The translations under genes and the position numbers were made by a program. The notes below the pieces were generated by a model, which saw only the letters and a list, made by a program, of their open reading frames with translations, was not told the DNA's origin and searched no databases. A stretch of DNA of 64,000 nucleotides from Eubacteriales bacterium (GTDB lineage Bacteria > Bacillota > Clostridia > Oscillospirales > Butyricicoccaceae), in the NCBI GenBank assembly GCA_030524285.1, contig JAUNGQ010000005.1:1-64000 (forward strand), written 5' to 3'. Below, one piece after another: positions 17,381 through 26,199 of the stretch. Within the stretch, counting starts at the first letter, position 1. The number at the start of each line of letters is the position of its first letter.

Positions 17381-18472
17381 TCACCTCAGCAATAGATTAT
17401 TTTCCAAAATAGGTATCACTAGTGTTTCATAACATTGCCTATAAATATATAGATTTGAATATATTATTGCATAAGAAACAATACCTACCTGCATCAGTCG
17501 TCCCAGCCATTCTACTTTTCCATATCTCAGCTTTCTTCTTTTCCAGTTTCTCTTTAAAATCAGATATGAAAATATCACAAAATTGAGCGGAAGAATATTT
17601 CTGTAAATACGTACAGACTCAATTGTTATGCTTTGTAATGGTATTACCACAAGCATAAACATATTGATCTTCCAAATAAGACTTGTCATATCTATAATAT
17701 CACGTGAAACTGTAATATTTGTCGTTCTATATTTTCTGATTAACCAGTCTACCGCCATAGTACCGATAATACCTGCAACAATATAGACATCATATATTAA
17801 CACCGTAGTCGTTTCATACTCCGTTTCTAAATAAACCAAATAACTTGACATGCCTATAGCTGACAAAATATGATACGCAAACCTCTGAAACACGAATAGA
17901 GCTACAGTAAAAATACCTGTCACCATGATGGTCTTTTTTCTCGAAAGAAAAGAAAGTGGTATCAGCAGTAAATAAAACAGCATAGAAATATGGAAACCTG
18001 CTGCAATCAACATACTTATTATATACTTTTTTATATTTCTGTTTGCAGGCAGCAAATAGCGGATTGCGTAAATCAAAATTGCCATAGCAATATAGTTTCT
18101 AATCTGGGTAATATAAAGAAAAAACACAGCAATAATAAACAATGTGCATACATAATTGGGATACACTGTATAGTCCATCGAACTTTTGATCAGCAAGATA
18201 GCAGACAAACCACCCAGTATAATAAAAACAGATTGTATTGTAAATCCCACGTAATTTAAGATATACATTAGGCCATAAAACAATGGTTGTTCCATTAGAC
18301 TCCACGAAAAATTCTTTGATTCCTCGAAAAGAGCAGTATAACTATAATAGTCTGCATGGCCCATAGACCATCCACATGTAATCCACAAGACAATAAATAG
18401 ATAAAATGTTACCCATCTATTCTTTTTGAACAACAATCCGAGAGTAATTCCAGATACAAGCAAAAAAACCAT
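17381..18472 (-). CDS. EpsG/Wzy-like polysaccharide polymerase
   Basis: 363-residue protein with ten or so membrane helices and the EpsG-family pattern: a CGWSMGHADYYSYTALFEES loop near residue 40, then an IRNYIAMAILIYAIRYLL segment. EpsG proteins are thought to polymerise repeat units outside the membrane. The locus has no other Wzy candidate, and a Wzx-type flippase lies two genes downstream. It starts at an ATG with GGAGG upstream. Confidence 0.88.
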   Translation of the reverse strand: MVFLLVSGITLGLLFKKNRWVTFYLFIVLWITCGWSMGHADYYSYTALFEESKNFSWSLMEQPLFYGLMYILNYVGFTIQSVFIILGGLSAILLIKSSMDYTVYPNYVCTLFIIAVFFLYITQIRNYIAMAILIYAIRYLLPANRNIKKYIISMLIAAGFHISMLFYLLLIPLSFLSRKKTIMVTGIFTVALFVFQRFAYHILSAIGMSSYLVYLETEYETTTVLIYDVYIVAGIIGTMAVDWLIRKYRTTNITVSRDIIDMTSLIWKINMFMLVVIPLQSITIESVRIYRNILPLNFVIFSYLILKRNWKRRKLRYGKVEWLGRLMQVGIVSYAIIYSNLYIYRQCYETLVIPILENNLLLR

Positions 18473-18500
18473 TTGTCTACCCTCCTCCTGTAATTGATTG

Positions 18501-19334
18501 TTATCGCAGATAGGCTATGAGAGCTGCAACAATATGACAAAGTTCTCTAGATACAATATTATATTGCCGATACTCCTTCAGATAAAGTTCTCTACTCTTT
18601 CTCGATTCTCCAATCTGTAGTTTTTTTCTATTGGTAGACATTTGTTTCATCGATGCTGATTCTTTATGTGTAACTGCTACATCTGCATCATAAAATGACA
18701 TATAGCCAGCGTTTCTCATTCTCTCCGCAAGTATATCCTCTTCGCCATAAAGAAATGTTCTTTCATCCATACAATCAATTGTATGCATCACACTATTTTT
18801 CAACAACATACAGCACCCATATACACGATACACTCTTTGTGATATATCTTTCTGGGATGTTCTGAATTTTTTCTCCAAACCAATGCCAAGTGTATAGCTC
18901 CATAAACTGGGTCTGCGGCAATATGGAGCCACCACCGAACCATTTAAAGAATAAATCTTTGGCCCTACACATGCAATATCTGTATTCTGCTCGGCTATTT
19001 GAACCATATGGTCTAGTATATCATCTGTTCTTAATTCAACATCATTATTTAAAATCCATGTGTAATTATATTCATGTTCTATTCCATAACGAATCCCAAT
19101 ATTATTTCCCGCCGCATAGCCTGCATTTTTCGCATTCGCATAAAATATATAATCCAGCTTTTCTGCATTTTCTCTCAAAACCTGTTCTGATTCATTTGGA
19201 GAACAATTATCTATCACCATTATAGCGTAATTACTATATTTCAGCTTTTTTAAATGCTTAACTAAATGGATTGTAAGGTCATATGTGCCATAGTTTAAAA
19301 TAACGATCAACACTTTAGGAGTACTTTTTCGCAC
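18501..19334 (-). CDS. Glycosyltransferase family 2 (rhamnosyltransferase-like)
   Basis: 277-residue enzyme. It has VLIVILNYGTYDLTIHLVKHL, VIDNCSPNESE, ANAKNAGYAAGNNIG and WILNNDVELR (DxD-type NND), the pattern of the WbbL/RfbN group often annotated rhamnosyltransferase. That specificity would suit the dTDP-rhamnose genes nearby but is inference. GTG start at 19334 with AAGGAG upstream. A short hydrophobic C-terminus may bring it to the membrane. Confidence 0.88.
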   Translation of the reverse strand: MRKSTPKVLIVILNYGTYDLTIHLVKHLKKLKYSNYAIMVIDNCSPNESEQVLRENAEKLDYIFYANAKNAGYAAGNNIGIRYGIEHEYNYTWILNNDVELRTDDILDHMVQIAEQNTDIACVGPKIYSLNGSVVAPYCRRPSLWSYTLGIGLEKKFRTSQKDISQRVYRVYGCCMLLKNSVMHTIDCMDERTFLYGEEDILAERMRNAGYMSFYDADVAVTHKESASMKQMSTNRKKLQIGESRKSRELYLKEYRQYNIVSRELCHIVAALIAYLR

Positions 19335-19358
19335 CTATAAATCTCCTTCCACACAGCA

Positions 19359-20018
19359 TTACTTGATTCCAAAAAAATGATCCTCCAGCATTAAACACCA
19401 ACAATGGTAAATTGGAAGATGTAACTCCTGAATCATATATGTTTCTGTTTCCGGTACTTTAACCGTAACATCTGCCACAGTTGCCAATTCTCCGCCTTGT
19501 TCCCCTGTCAGTCCAATCACCTTAATACCAGATGCTCTGGCAACCACGGTAGCATTCATTATATTTTTACTATTACCAGAGGTAGATATTCCCAAGAAAA
19601 CGTCACCTGACCGTCCAAAACCGAACAGTTGCTGGGCAAATACGCCAAGTCCGTCTACATCATTAATATATGCGGTTGTCAATGCTTCATGGGCCACCAA
19701 AGGAATTGCCATAAGAGAACATTCCAAATTCTTCGCAAGGGCATCTCCTCGCTCCGGATCTATCTCTTTCAACTTTCTCGCAAATTCAGGACTAACAGGG
19801 CGTGGTGTCTTAAATCGTTTCATTAATTCTCCCGCAATATGTTCTGAGTCAGCTGCCGAGCCGCCATTTCCTGCAACAAGCAGTTTTCCGTTATTATTAT
19901 AGCATTCTTCTAAAATAAGATATGCATCGACAATATCCTGTTGTATTTTTTCAAGTGTCGGATACCGCCGAATCAGTAAATGAACATGTTTTATCAAACG
20001 GTCGTCTAACGTTTTCAT
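19359..20018 (-). CDS. gmhA: Sedoheptulose-7-phosphate isomerase (GmhA/SIS domain)
   Basis: 219-residue SIS-domain enzyme. It has LLVAGNGGSAADSEHIAGEL (residues ~46-65), FLGISTSGNSKN and GLTGEQGGELATVADV. It converts sedoheptulose-7-phosphate to D-glycero-D-manno-heptose-7-phosphate. The two genes before it in the operon supply the kinase, phosphatase and nucleotidyltransferase for the rest of the route, which supports the heptose assignment over other SIS sugar isomerases. Confidence 0.92.
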   Translation of the reverse strand: MKTLDDRLIKHVHLLIRRYPTLEKIQQDIVDAYLILEECYNNNGKLLVAGNGGSAADSEHIAGELMKRFKTPRPVSPEFARKLKEIDPERGDALAKNLECSLMAIPLVAHEALTTAYINDVDGLGVFAQQLFGFGRSGDVFLGISTSGNSKNIMNATVVARASGIKVIGLTGEQGGELATVADVTVKVPETETYMIQELHLPIYHCWCLMLEDHFFGIK

Positions 20019-20060
20019 TTTCTATACCTTTTTGTTCCCACTTCACTCAATCTTTTGGTC

Positions 20061-21359
20061 TTAGTTTCTGCCAATGATTTTAGTTGAAATCAACTCTAAT
20101 AAAGATGGTCTCTCAACAAGTTGCCCAAATGAACCTGTACCTATCAATGCAGTCTTACACCCAGCAGCTTTTCCCGCTTTTATGTCATTTTCTCCATCTC
20201 CAATCATCCATGATTGGTTGAGATCAATGTTGAAATCCCTTGCTGCTTGTATAATCATACCAGGCTTCGGTTTTCTACAATTACAATCGAACTTTAGTTC
20301 CGGAATTTCACCATCATATCCCTTGTGCGGATGATGTGGACAGAAGTAAATACCATCAACATATGCGCCTTCTTTGCCTAACAGGGTTTCCATTTTATTG
20401 TGAATTTCCTGTAACTGTTCAAATGTAATTTCACCTCTTGCAATCACCGGTTGATTTGTTATCACAATGGCAAGATACTTGGAAGCGTTGATTCTTTTAA
20501 TTGCTTCTGCTACTCCTGGCAGTAATTCAAAATCATCGATATTCCGAAGAAAACCAACATACTTGTTAATCGTACCGTCTCGGTCCAAAAATACCGCTTT
20601 TTGTTTATTACGTAGATTTTTTGCCTTTATCCGTCCGGCCTTATAGTCTGCGCACACAGAGGCATATCTATCTGGAGTTCCCATATCTTTGACATATTCC
20701 GGACTATCATAGCAGAACATTTTTCCACTGCCAGCCAAAGGCTTTAGCAAATGCCTATCTAAGTCGACTTTAGCCGTAGTGATATCTGCATCTAATATCT
20801 TTGAAGAGATTACATGAAGTCCTGCATTTACTCTATTACGGTAATAAATTGGACGTTCCTCCTCTTTAGCGAGCCATTTCCGGACAGCTCTATTCTCATC
20901 TGCAATAATCAACCCGCTGTCGTATGGATGATTATTGGGATGTGTGAATAATGTTACCAAACCACCTCTTGCCTTATGATATGCCACAAAACGATTAAAG
21001 TCTACATCAAACATGACATCGGCATTTAAAAGCAAAAAATCCTCGGTTAGTTTATCTTGGATTTTGAACAAAGCTCCAGCATTCCCTAGAGGCTCCTTTT
21101 CAAAATAATATTCAATATGTACACCAAACGGCTTACCTGTCACAGGCGAGTTTCCGCTACCATCACCAAAATAATCTATGATGATATTTCCAAGATAACC
21201 AACTGTCAGGATAATGTCTTTCAATCCTTGATCTCGCAGACATTCCAATTCATGTTCTAAAATCGGCTTTCCTTCAATTTTTATCATTGGCTTTGGGATA
21301 TCACTGGCAACAGAAGAAATTCTGGTTCCACGCCCTCCTGCCATTATAACTACTTTCAT
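20061..21359 (-). CDS. Fused heptose-1-phosphate nucleotidyltransferase and heptose-bisphosphate phosphatase (HddC-GmhB)
   Basis: 432-residue two-domain protein. Residues 1 to ~240 form a nucleotidyltransferase (MAGGRGTRISS, IPKPMIKIEGKPILEH, LLLNADVMFD) of the HddC type. Residues ~250-432 are a HAD-IIIA phosphatase of the GmhB type. It has FLDRDGTINKY, VITNQPVIARG, a Cys/His zinc loop (CPHHPHKGYD to CNCRKPKPG) and MIGDGENDIKAG. Together they would remove the 7-phosphate from heptose-1,7-bisphosphate and activate the 1-phosphate with a nucleotide. The two are usually separate genes; here they share one frame with no stop or shift. Confidence 0.9.
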   Translation of the reverse strand: MKVVIMAGGRGTRISSVASDIPKPMIKIEGKPILEHELECLRDQGLKDIILTVGYLGNIIIDYFGDGSGNSPVTGKPFGVHIEYYFEKEPLGNAGALFKIQDKLTEDFLLLNADVMFDVDFNRFVAYHKARGGLVTLFTHPNNHPYDSGLIIADENRAVRKWLAKEEERPIYYRNRVNAGLHVISSKILDADITTAKVDLDRHLLKPLAGSGKMFCYDSPEYVKDMGTPDRYASVCADYKAGRIKAKNLRNKQKAVFLDRDGTINKYVGFLRNIDDFELLPGVAEAIKRINASKYLAIVITNQPVIARGEITFEQLQEIHNKMETLLGKEGAYVDGIYFCPHHPHKGYDGEIPELKFDCNCRKPKPGMIIQAARDFNIDLNQSWMIGDGENDIKAGKAAGCKTALIGTGSFGQLVERPSLLELISTKIIGRN

Positions 21360-21382
21360 ATATTACTCCACTCAAAATACAT

Positions 21383-22384
21383 TTACACTTTCGGTTCATA
21401 ACTTTCCGGAGTATAATGGATCACACGTGTTCCACCATTTTCAAATTGAAACGGTATATACATCAAATTTCTCATTGCATATCGCACAGAATGCTGCTTT
21501 TCTGGCTGTACATAAAAAACAAGAAATCCGCCGCCGCCAGCACCAAGCAATTTTCCGCCTAAAGCACCTGATTCTATTCCTTTTACGTATAGTTCATCAA
21601 TGCTTTCCGTTGAAACCGCACTACCTGTTTGGCGTTTTATTTTCCAAGTATGATCAAGCAATCGCCCGAAATCATCAAGATCTGCGTTCTTATCAACTAA
21701 TATCTTCTCTGCCTCATCGACAAGCGCCAACATCTCTTGCAATTGTGCGGTCTTATCCCTTACACCAACCGCATTTGCTTTCTGCACATCTGAAGAAAAT
21801 CGCGTAAATCCGGTGAAGAACATCATTAAATTTTGATTTAACTGCTTTTTTCTCTCTGGTGAGATAATAAGCGGCAGGACTTCATAGTCGTCAGCATTAA
21901 AGTTAATTCGATTAAATCCTCCAAACGATGCCGCAATTTGATCCTGCCATCCGCCACTCTCTTGGCAAAGCACTCGTTCCAGATAAATTGCTTCATTAGC
22001 GAGTTTTTTCTTATCTGCATATTTTCCTTTCAGTGCATAAAAAGCATTTAACATTCCTACTGCAAAAGAACTGCTCGTTCCAAGCCCAGAACGAGCGGGA
22101 AGATCTGCTTCATATGTAAGACGAATTTCATGCATATCTAACATCTTCATTGCATTTCGAATTGCTGGATGCTGAATGGAATTTATATCAGTCACCCTTT
22201 CTGTCTTTGAATAAGAAAGTTCTGTGCTGTAATCAAAAAAACGAGGTAGATGGCGCACATTTACATAGCAATATTTATCAAATGTAGTAGATAAGACTGC
22301 CCCGCCATATTCTCTAAAGAAATTTTCCATATCAGTCCCACCACCAAAAAATGACATTCGGAAAGGGGTCTTTGTAATAATCAT
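21383..22384 (-). CDS. Heptose-7-phosphate kinase, HddA-like (GHMP kinase)
   Basis: 333-residue GHMP-family kinase. It has TPFRMSFFGGGTDMENFF at the N-terminus, the ATP-binding LPARSGLGTSSSFAVGMLNAF near residue 95, and the C-terminal GALGGKLLGAGGGGFLVFY. This combination matches D-glycero-alpha-D-manno-heptose-7-phosphate kinase, which makes the 1,7-bisphosphate of the alpha series that leads to GDP-heptose. Related fucose/galactose kinases are possible, but the neighbours (fused HddC-GmhB, GmhA) favour heptose. It is translated 23 bases before the fusion gene. Confidence 0.9.
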   Translation of the reverse strand: MIITKTPFRMSFFGGGTDMENFFREYGGAVLSTTFDKYCYVNVRHLPRFFDYSTELSYSKTERVTDINSIQHPAIRNAMKMLDMHEIRLTYEADLPARSGLGTSSSFAVGMLNAFYALKGKYADKKKLANEAIYLERVLCQESGGWQDQIAASFGGFNRINFNADDYEVLPLIISPERKKQLNQNLMMFFTGFTRFSSDVQKANAVGVRDKTAQLQEMLALVDEAEKILVDKNADLDDFGRLLDHTWKIKRQTGSAVSTESIDELYVKGIESGALGGKLLGAGGGGFLVFYVQPEKQHSVRYAMRNLMYIPFQFENGGTRVIHYTPESYEPKV

Positions 22385-22480
22385 AGTTCTCTCCTCTTTT
22401 ACAATGTTTCTATTAGAGAATTTCCTTTAAGGCATTTAGATACTTTTCAGACATTTATCTTTGCCAATTTTAAATCATGT

Positions 22481-23530
22481 TTACTGAAGAATTACTTTTT
22501 TCGCCAATTCAATATGTCCTTCATAGCAATATTCTTTCAAAAATACATCCCGGCAAGCCTTTTCCATATCCTCGATATGCTCACGTATATATTGACAGGC
22601 TTCCATAATTTCTTCGTTATTGTGTGGCGTTTTGACATAATATCCATTAATTTTGTCTTCTATGATCCCTTTTGCCGCACCATTTTTATTTACCAACAAT
22701 GGTGTTCCCTGCATAAGTGCATTAGGCATAACGCCTGACTGTGTACTACGGTTATACGCATTCCACACGCACAAACTCTCTCTATAAAATATATTGATTT
22801 CTTCTGTAGTCATCGGTCTTCCAGATTGTACCTTTAGGCGACCATCTTCCAATGCTTTTTGAATTTTTTCTGACTTAAGATAGTTATCTATATTCAACTT
22901 TGTTGCAATCAAAAAATTAATATCATCATCTTTATCCAACGCATATTCCATAAAAGAAAGAAATTCTTTGCATGCGTGTGCCTCTAAAAAGCCTCCTATA
23001 AATGCGATGTATTTTCTCTTAATTGTACGCACTGTATCAAACTCATCACAGAAAATCAGGGGGAAAACATCATAGTTTTTGTTGCACCACTTCATATATT
23101 TTTCATAATTATCTCGTCCAACATCTGATGCCAGCAGAACCTTTGCGCTATTTCCCGTAATACAAATGTTTACCAATAAAGCTCCTATTGTTTTAACGAT
23201 TTCCCCTTTTTCTTTGAAAAGATTCCTGAACCCACCAAAAGGTTCATGTAACACATAATAAAACGGTGTTCTCTTCCGTTTACACCTCTTTGCCAGTCTA
23301 ATATTTTGCATTGCAATATTGTATGTAAACACCAAATGTGGATTGTACTTCATAACCTCATCTGGATCCTGTGTATAACATACATCTGCAATATGTTCCA
23401 TCATAGATTCATAATCCGGATGCAAAAACATGGTTACTTCATCTGCTATTTCCTGATATAGTTTTTGATATGCTCGCAAGTGCGCTATATGCCCAGGTGA
23501 AAAATTTAATGATACAATTGCTACTCTCAA
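22481..23530 (-). CDS. Glycosyltransferase, GT-B fold (family 4-like)
   Basis: 349-residue protein. The N-terminal RVAIVSLNFSPGHIAHLRAYQKLY and the C-terminal FYRESLCVWNAYNRSTQSGVMPNALMQGTPLLVN with KGIIEDKINGYYV follow the layout of GT4-type enzymes, where the second half binds the nucleotide sugar. Conservation is weak, so the family is a best guess. The start is a TTG whose TTGA overlaps the stop of the small upstream frame (23527-23530), giving translational coupling. Confidence 0.75.
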   Translation of the reverse strand: MRVAIVSLNFSPGHIAHLRAYQKLYQEIADEVTMFLHPDYESMMEHIADVCYTQDPDEVMKYNPHLVFTYNIAMQNIRLAKRCKRKRTPFYYVLHEPFGGFRNLFKEKGEIVKTIGALLVNICITGNSAKVLLASDVGRDNYEKYMKWCNKNYDVFPLIFCDEFDTVRTIKRKYIAFIGGFLEAHACKEFLSFMEYALDKDDDINFLIATKLNIDNYLKSEKIQKALEDGRLKVQSGRPMTTEEINIFYRESLCVWNAYNRSTQSGVMPNALMQGTPLLVNKNGAAKGIIEDKINGYYVKTPHNNEEIMEACQYIREHIEDMEKACRDVFLKEYCYEGHIELAKKVILQ

Positions 23531-23712
23531 TTCCGTTTCCCCTTATTCATTGTAATATGATCCATTAGTTCTGATGTTTTCTGAAGCCATTGGCCGTGTA
23601 GCAAACCATATAATAACATGACGAAACAGGGTTTAACCCGATCGAACGATAGGTATTCCAATTCATTTTTTACTGCTTTCAGCTTGTTTCCAGATTGAGA
23701 ATTACTGGACAA
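23527..23712 (-). CDS. Small protein of unknown function, possible gene remnant
   Basis: 61-codon frame starting at a TTG. It lies between two glycosyltransferase genes and ends in a four-base overlap with the next one. The translation (ELEYLSFDRVKPCFVMLLYGL and following) looks like the C-terminal part of a larger enzyme rather than a free-standing protein, and I see no convincing ribosome site. It could be the tail of a deleted gene whose stop still couples translation of the downstream transferase. Confidence 0.4.
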   Translation of the reverse strand: MSSNSQSGNKLKAVKNELEYLSFDRVKPCFVMLLYGLLHGQWLQKTSELMDHITMNKGKRN

Positions 23713-23748
23713 TCTGTACGTCCAAAGTGGTTATTCACACTGTATACG

Positions 23749-24570
23749 TTATCCATGAATAACATGATAAACAATGTATCTCAAACAGTTTGGCATCACG
23801 CACACAGCAGCATGTGGTATTGCTCCTGTTATATATTCTCCGTTCCGCGTCCATCCAGAACATTTCAACCACTTATGAAAGCTCAGCATATTCTTTGCAT
23901 ATTTTCTTCCCCCCCGCCGTAGATACATATCCGGAGGGGTCCTCATATACAACACAGGCTCTTGCAAATTATATCCCTTGCAGTCTTTCATCAGCATTCT
24001 GATCCATAAATAATAATCTTCAAACAACGGATACTTTTCACTGTATCCACCTGCTTTTTGGACTGCCGATTTCTTAAACATCACAGCCGGATGGTTGAAC
24101 GGGTTTCGCTTACGAGAGAACTCACAAATTTTATCATGTGTCTCTGGAAGTTGCCTTTTTCCTGAGATTACATCTGGCGTATCCTGAAATTCTAAAATCA
24201 TTCCACTTACAATAGATAATTCCGCATGTTGTCTAAATACGGAGAGCTGTTTCTCGCATCGATCGGGACAACTGATATCATCACTATCCATTCTCGCTAC
24301 CAGCTCATATTTGCAGTACTTTATTCCTTCATTTAATGCATTTCCCAGTCCGCCATTTTTCTCCAAACGAACAACATGGAGAGAACTTCCATACTTTTTC
24401 TGCATTTCTGCGATTACCGCATCTAAACTTTCGTTAAGCGGTCCATCACATATCAATACAAAATCATCAGTAGGAACCGTCTGGTTAAACATACTCTCCA
24501 TACTACTCTTTAAATATTCAGGTTTTTCTTTATGATAAACAGACATTAGTACAGAATATGTTGTTTCCAT
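23749..24570 (-). CDS. Glycosyltransferase family 2
   Basis: 273-residue GT-A enzyme. It has YSVLMSVYHKEKPEYLKSSM, DDFVLICDGPLNESLD, VRLEKNGGLGNALNEGI and LVARMDSDDISCPDR (DSDD metal motif), then KRNPFNHPAVMFKK. This is the pattern of galactosyl-/N-acetylglucosaminyl-transferases near the start of many capsule operons. It follows the initiating sugar transferase and could add the second sugar. Donor unknown. Confidence 0.9.
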   Translation of the reverse strand: METTYSVLMSVYHKEKPEYLKSSMESMFNQTVPTDDFVLICDGPLNESLDAVIAEMQKKYGSSLHVVRLEKNGGLGNALNEGIKYCKYELVARMDSDDISCPDRCEKQLSVFRQHAELSIVSGMILEFQDTPDVISGKRQLPETHDKICEFSRKRNPFNHPAVMFKKSAVQKAGGYSEKYPLFEDYYLWIRMLMKDCKGYNLQEPVLYMRTPPDMYLRRGGRKYAKNMLSFHKWLKCSGWTRNGEYITGAIPHAAVCVMPNCLRYIVYHVIHG

Positions 24571-24707
24571 ATGATTTCTCTACTTTCCTTTAAAATATCC
24601 TATAACCCAAAGATCTCAGCTCAAAGAACAAACCCAAGGCTCTATATCTGATGATTGCTTCAGATATAGTTCATATAATTTTTTCATATATTTGCCTGTA
24701 TGCCCAT

Positions 24708-26159
24708 TCACTCCGCAACGCTTCCAGCCATTTCCTCTACGTCCTTAGCAACTGTTTCAATAGCTTCTGTCTCATCATTATCGCAGCACATGGTTGCCTG
24801 CATCTTTCCATCATCCATTGCAGTCGTCTGTCCGGACGCAACCCCTTCCGTGCTCTCTGGCATAAAGAGGATTTTCACTGTGGCAAACATAATTTTCAGA
24901 TCTTCCCATATGCTGGGATTTGCAATGTACATCAGATCCATTTGCAGCTTATCGTATGGTGTTGTATTATACTTGCCATAAACCTGCGCATAGCCGGTCA
25001 AACCGGCTTTTGCCTGGAGCCTCAACCGAAATTCCGGCATTTCCTCCTCATATTTCGCTGCAATTTCCGGACGTTCCGGACGCGGTCCAACGATAGAAAG
25101 TGTACCAGATGCAATCTGGAACAGCTGTGGTAGTTCATCTACTCTACACTTGCGGATAATATGCCCTACTGGTGTGATGCGGTCATCATTTTCACCTGTA
25201 GACAATCTAGCAACGCCATCTTTTTCCGCATCTACACGCATACTGCGGAATTTTGTAATATAAAATTCCCTACCATCTTTCGTCAAACGCAGCTGCTTAT
25301 AAAATACGGGGCCCCCATCCGCCCCCTTAATCGCAATGGCAGTAATCAGCATAATCGGCGATAATACTACAATAGCAGCACAGGAAATAACCATATCAAA
25401 TACACGCTTGATAAACAGGTATTCTGGCGCAGGATTATATCTTCCCGCACGCAACATAGGAAGATGGAACATATGCATCTTTTTTGCACCGCTCATGAGC
25501 ACATCACCTATCCGTGGAATCATATAGATACTTATATTGTGCTCAATACAATACTTTAAGATAATATTACGGTCATGGCTGTGAATGCCACTGAGAAAGA
25601 CAGCATCCATGTCATGCAGCACAGTTAAATCATTGAGACAGACATCAATCTGCATGATCTGCCGAATAGTAAATCTTTTTTCCAGACCATATTCATCAAT
25701 CAACTTCTCCATACCTTCCCGCGTATCATAAACAATAATCGATTGCTTCGGCGGAAATGTGGCAAAATACCACTTATGTGCCAGAACTGCCCAAATTGCC
25801 GCCAGCACAATCTGCACTGCAAGTGTTGCCAGACCTGGCAACAGATTTGGAAAATGCTGCATCAAGAGCCAGATCACAATAAACATAATTCCATCTGAAA
25901 CAAATGCCGCCAATACCTGACTATACACCATTTCGGAAATCCGACTCAGCGTAAGCAAAAATGCATCATATATTCTTGCAAAAATGATATATAGCACCAC
26001 AAAAAGTGCAATCATCAGCCAGTTGCCTCTTTTATAAAATGGTGCAACTATATATTCTGCATAATAGCCATACCAACAGGCTGCAAATAACGCTGCCATC
26101 AGAACGACATTCAGCAGTTTCACAAAACGCACTGCAATATCATGCTTCATTGATTTCAC
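24708..26159 (-). CDS. Initiating sugar transferase (polyprenyl-phosphate glycosylphosphotransferase)
   Basis: 483-residue membrane enzyme that moves a sugar-1-phosphate onto undecaprenyl phosphate to begin each repeat unit. There are about four N-terminal helices, then a Rossmann-like region. The catalytic domain begins at KRVFDMVISCAAIVVLSPIM with KFRSMRVDAE, the DELPQLFQI block, SIVGPRPERPE and LQAKAGLTGYAQVYGKY. The last ~50 residues form an unusual acidic, Thr/Glu-rich tail (CCDNDETEAIETVAKDVEEM) with no counterpart that I know. It is the second gene of the polysaccharide operon. Confidence 0.94.
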   Translation of the reverse strand: MKSMKHDIAVRFVKLLNVVLMAALFAACWYGYYAEYIVAPFYKRGNWLMIALFVVLYIIFARIYDAFLLTLSRISEMVYSQVLAAFVSDGIMFIVIWLLMQHFPNLLPGLATLAVQIVLAAIWAVLAHKWYFATFPPKQSIIVYDTREGMEKLIDEYGLEKRFTIRQIMQIDVCLNDLTVLHDMDAVFLSGIHSHDRNIILKYCIEHNISIYMIPRIGDVLMSGAKKMHMFHLPMLRAGRYNPAPEYLFIKRVFDMVISCAAIVVLSPIMLITAIAIKGADGGPVFYKQLRLTKDGREFYITKFRSMRVDAEKDGVARLSTGENDDRITPVGHIIRKCRVDELPQLFQIASGTLSIVGPRPERPEIAAKYEEEMPEFRLRLQAKAGLTGYAQVYGKYNTTPYDKLQMDLMYIANPSIWEDLKIMFATVKILFMPESTEGVASGQTTAMDDGKMQATMCCDNDETEAIETVAKDVEEMAGSVAE

Positions 26160-26199
26160 GTTTTCATATCCCCTTTTTCACATCCTTAATATCAAGCAC

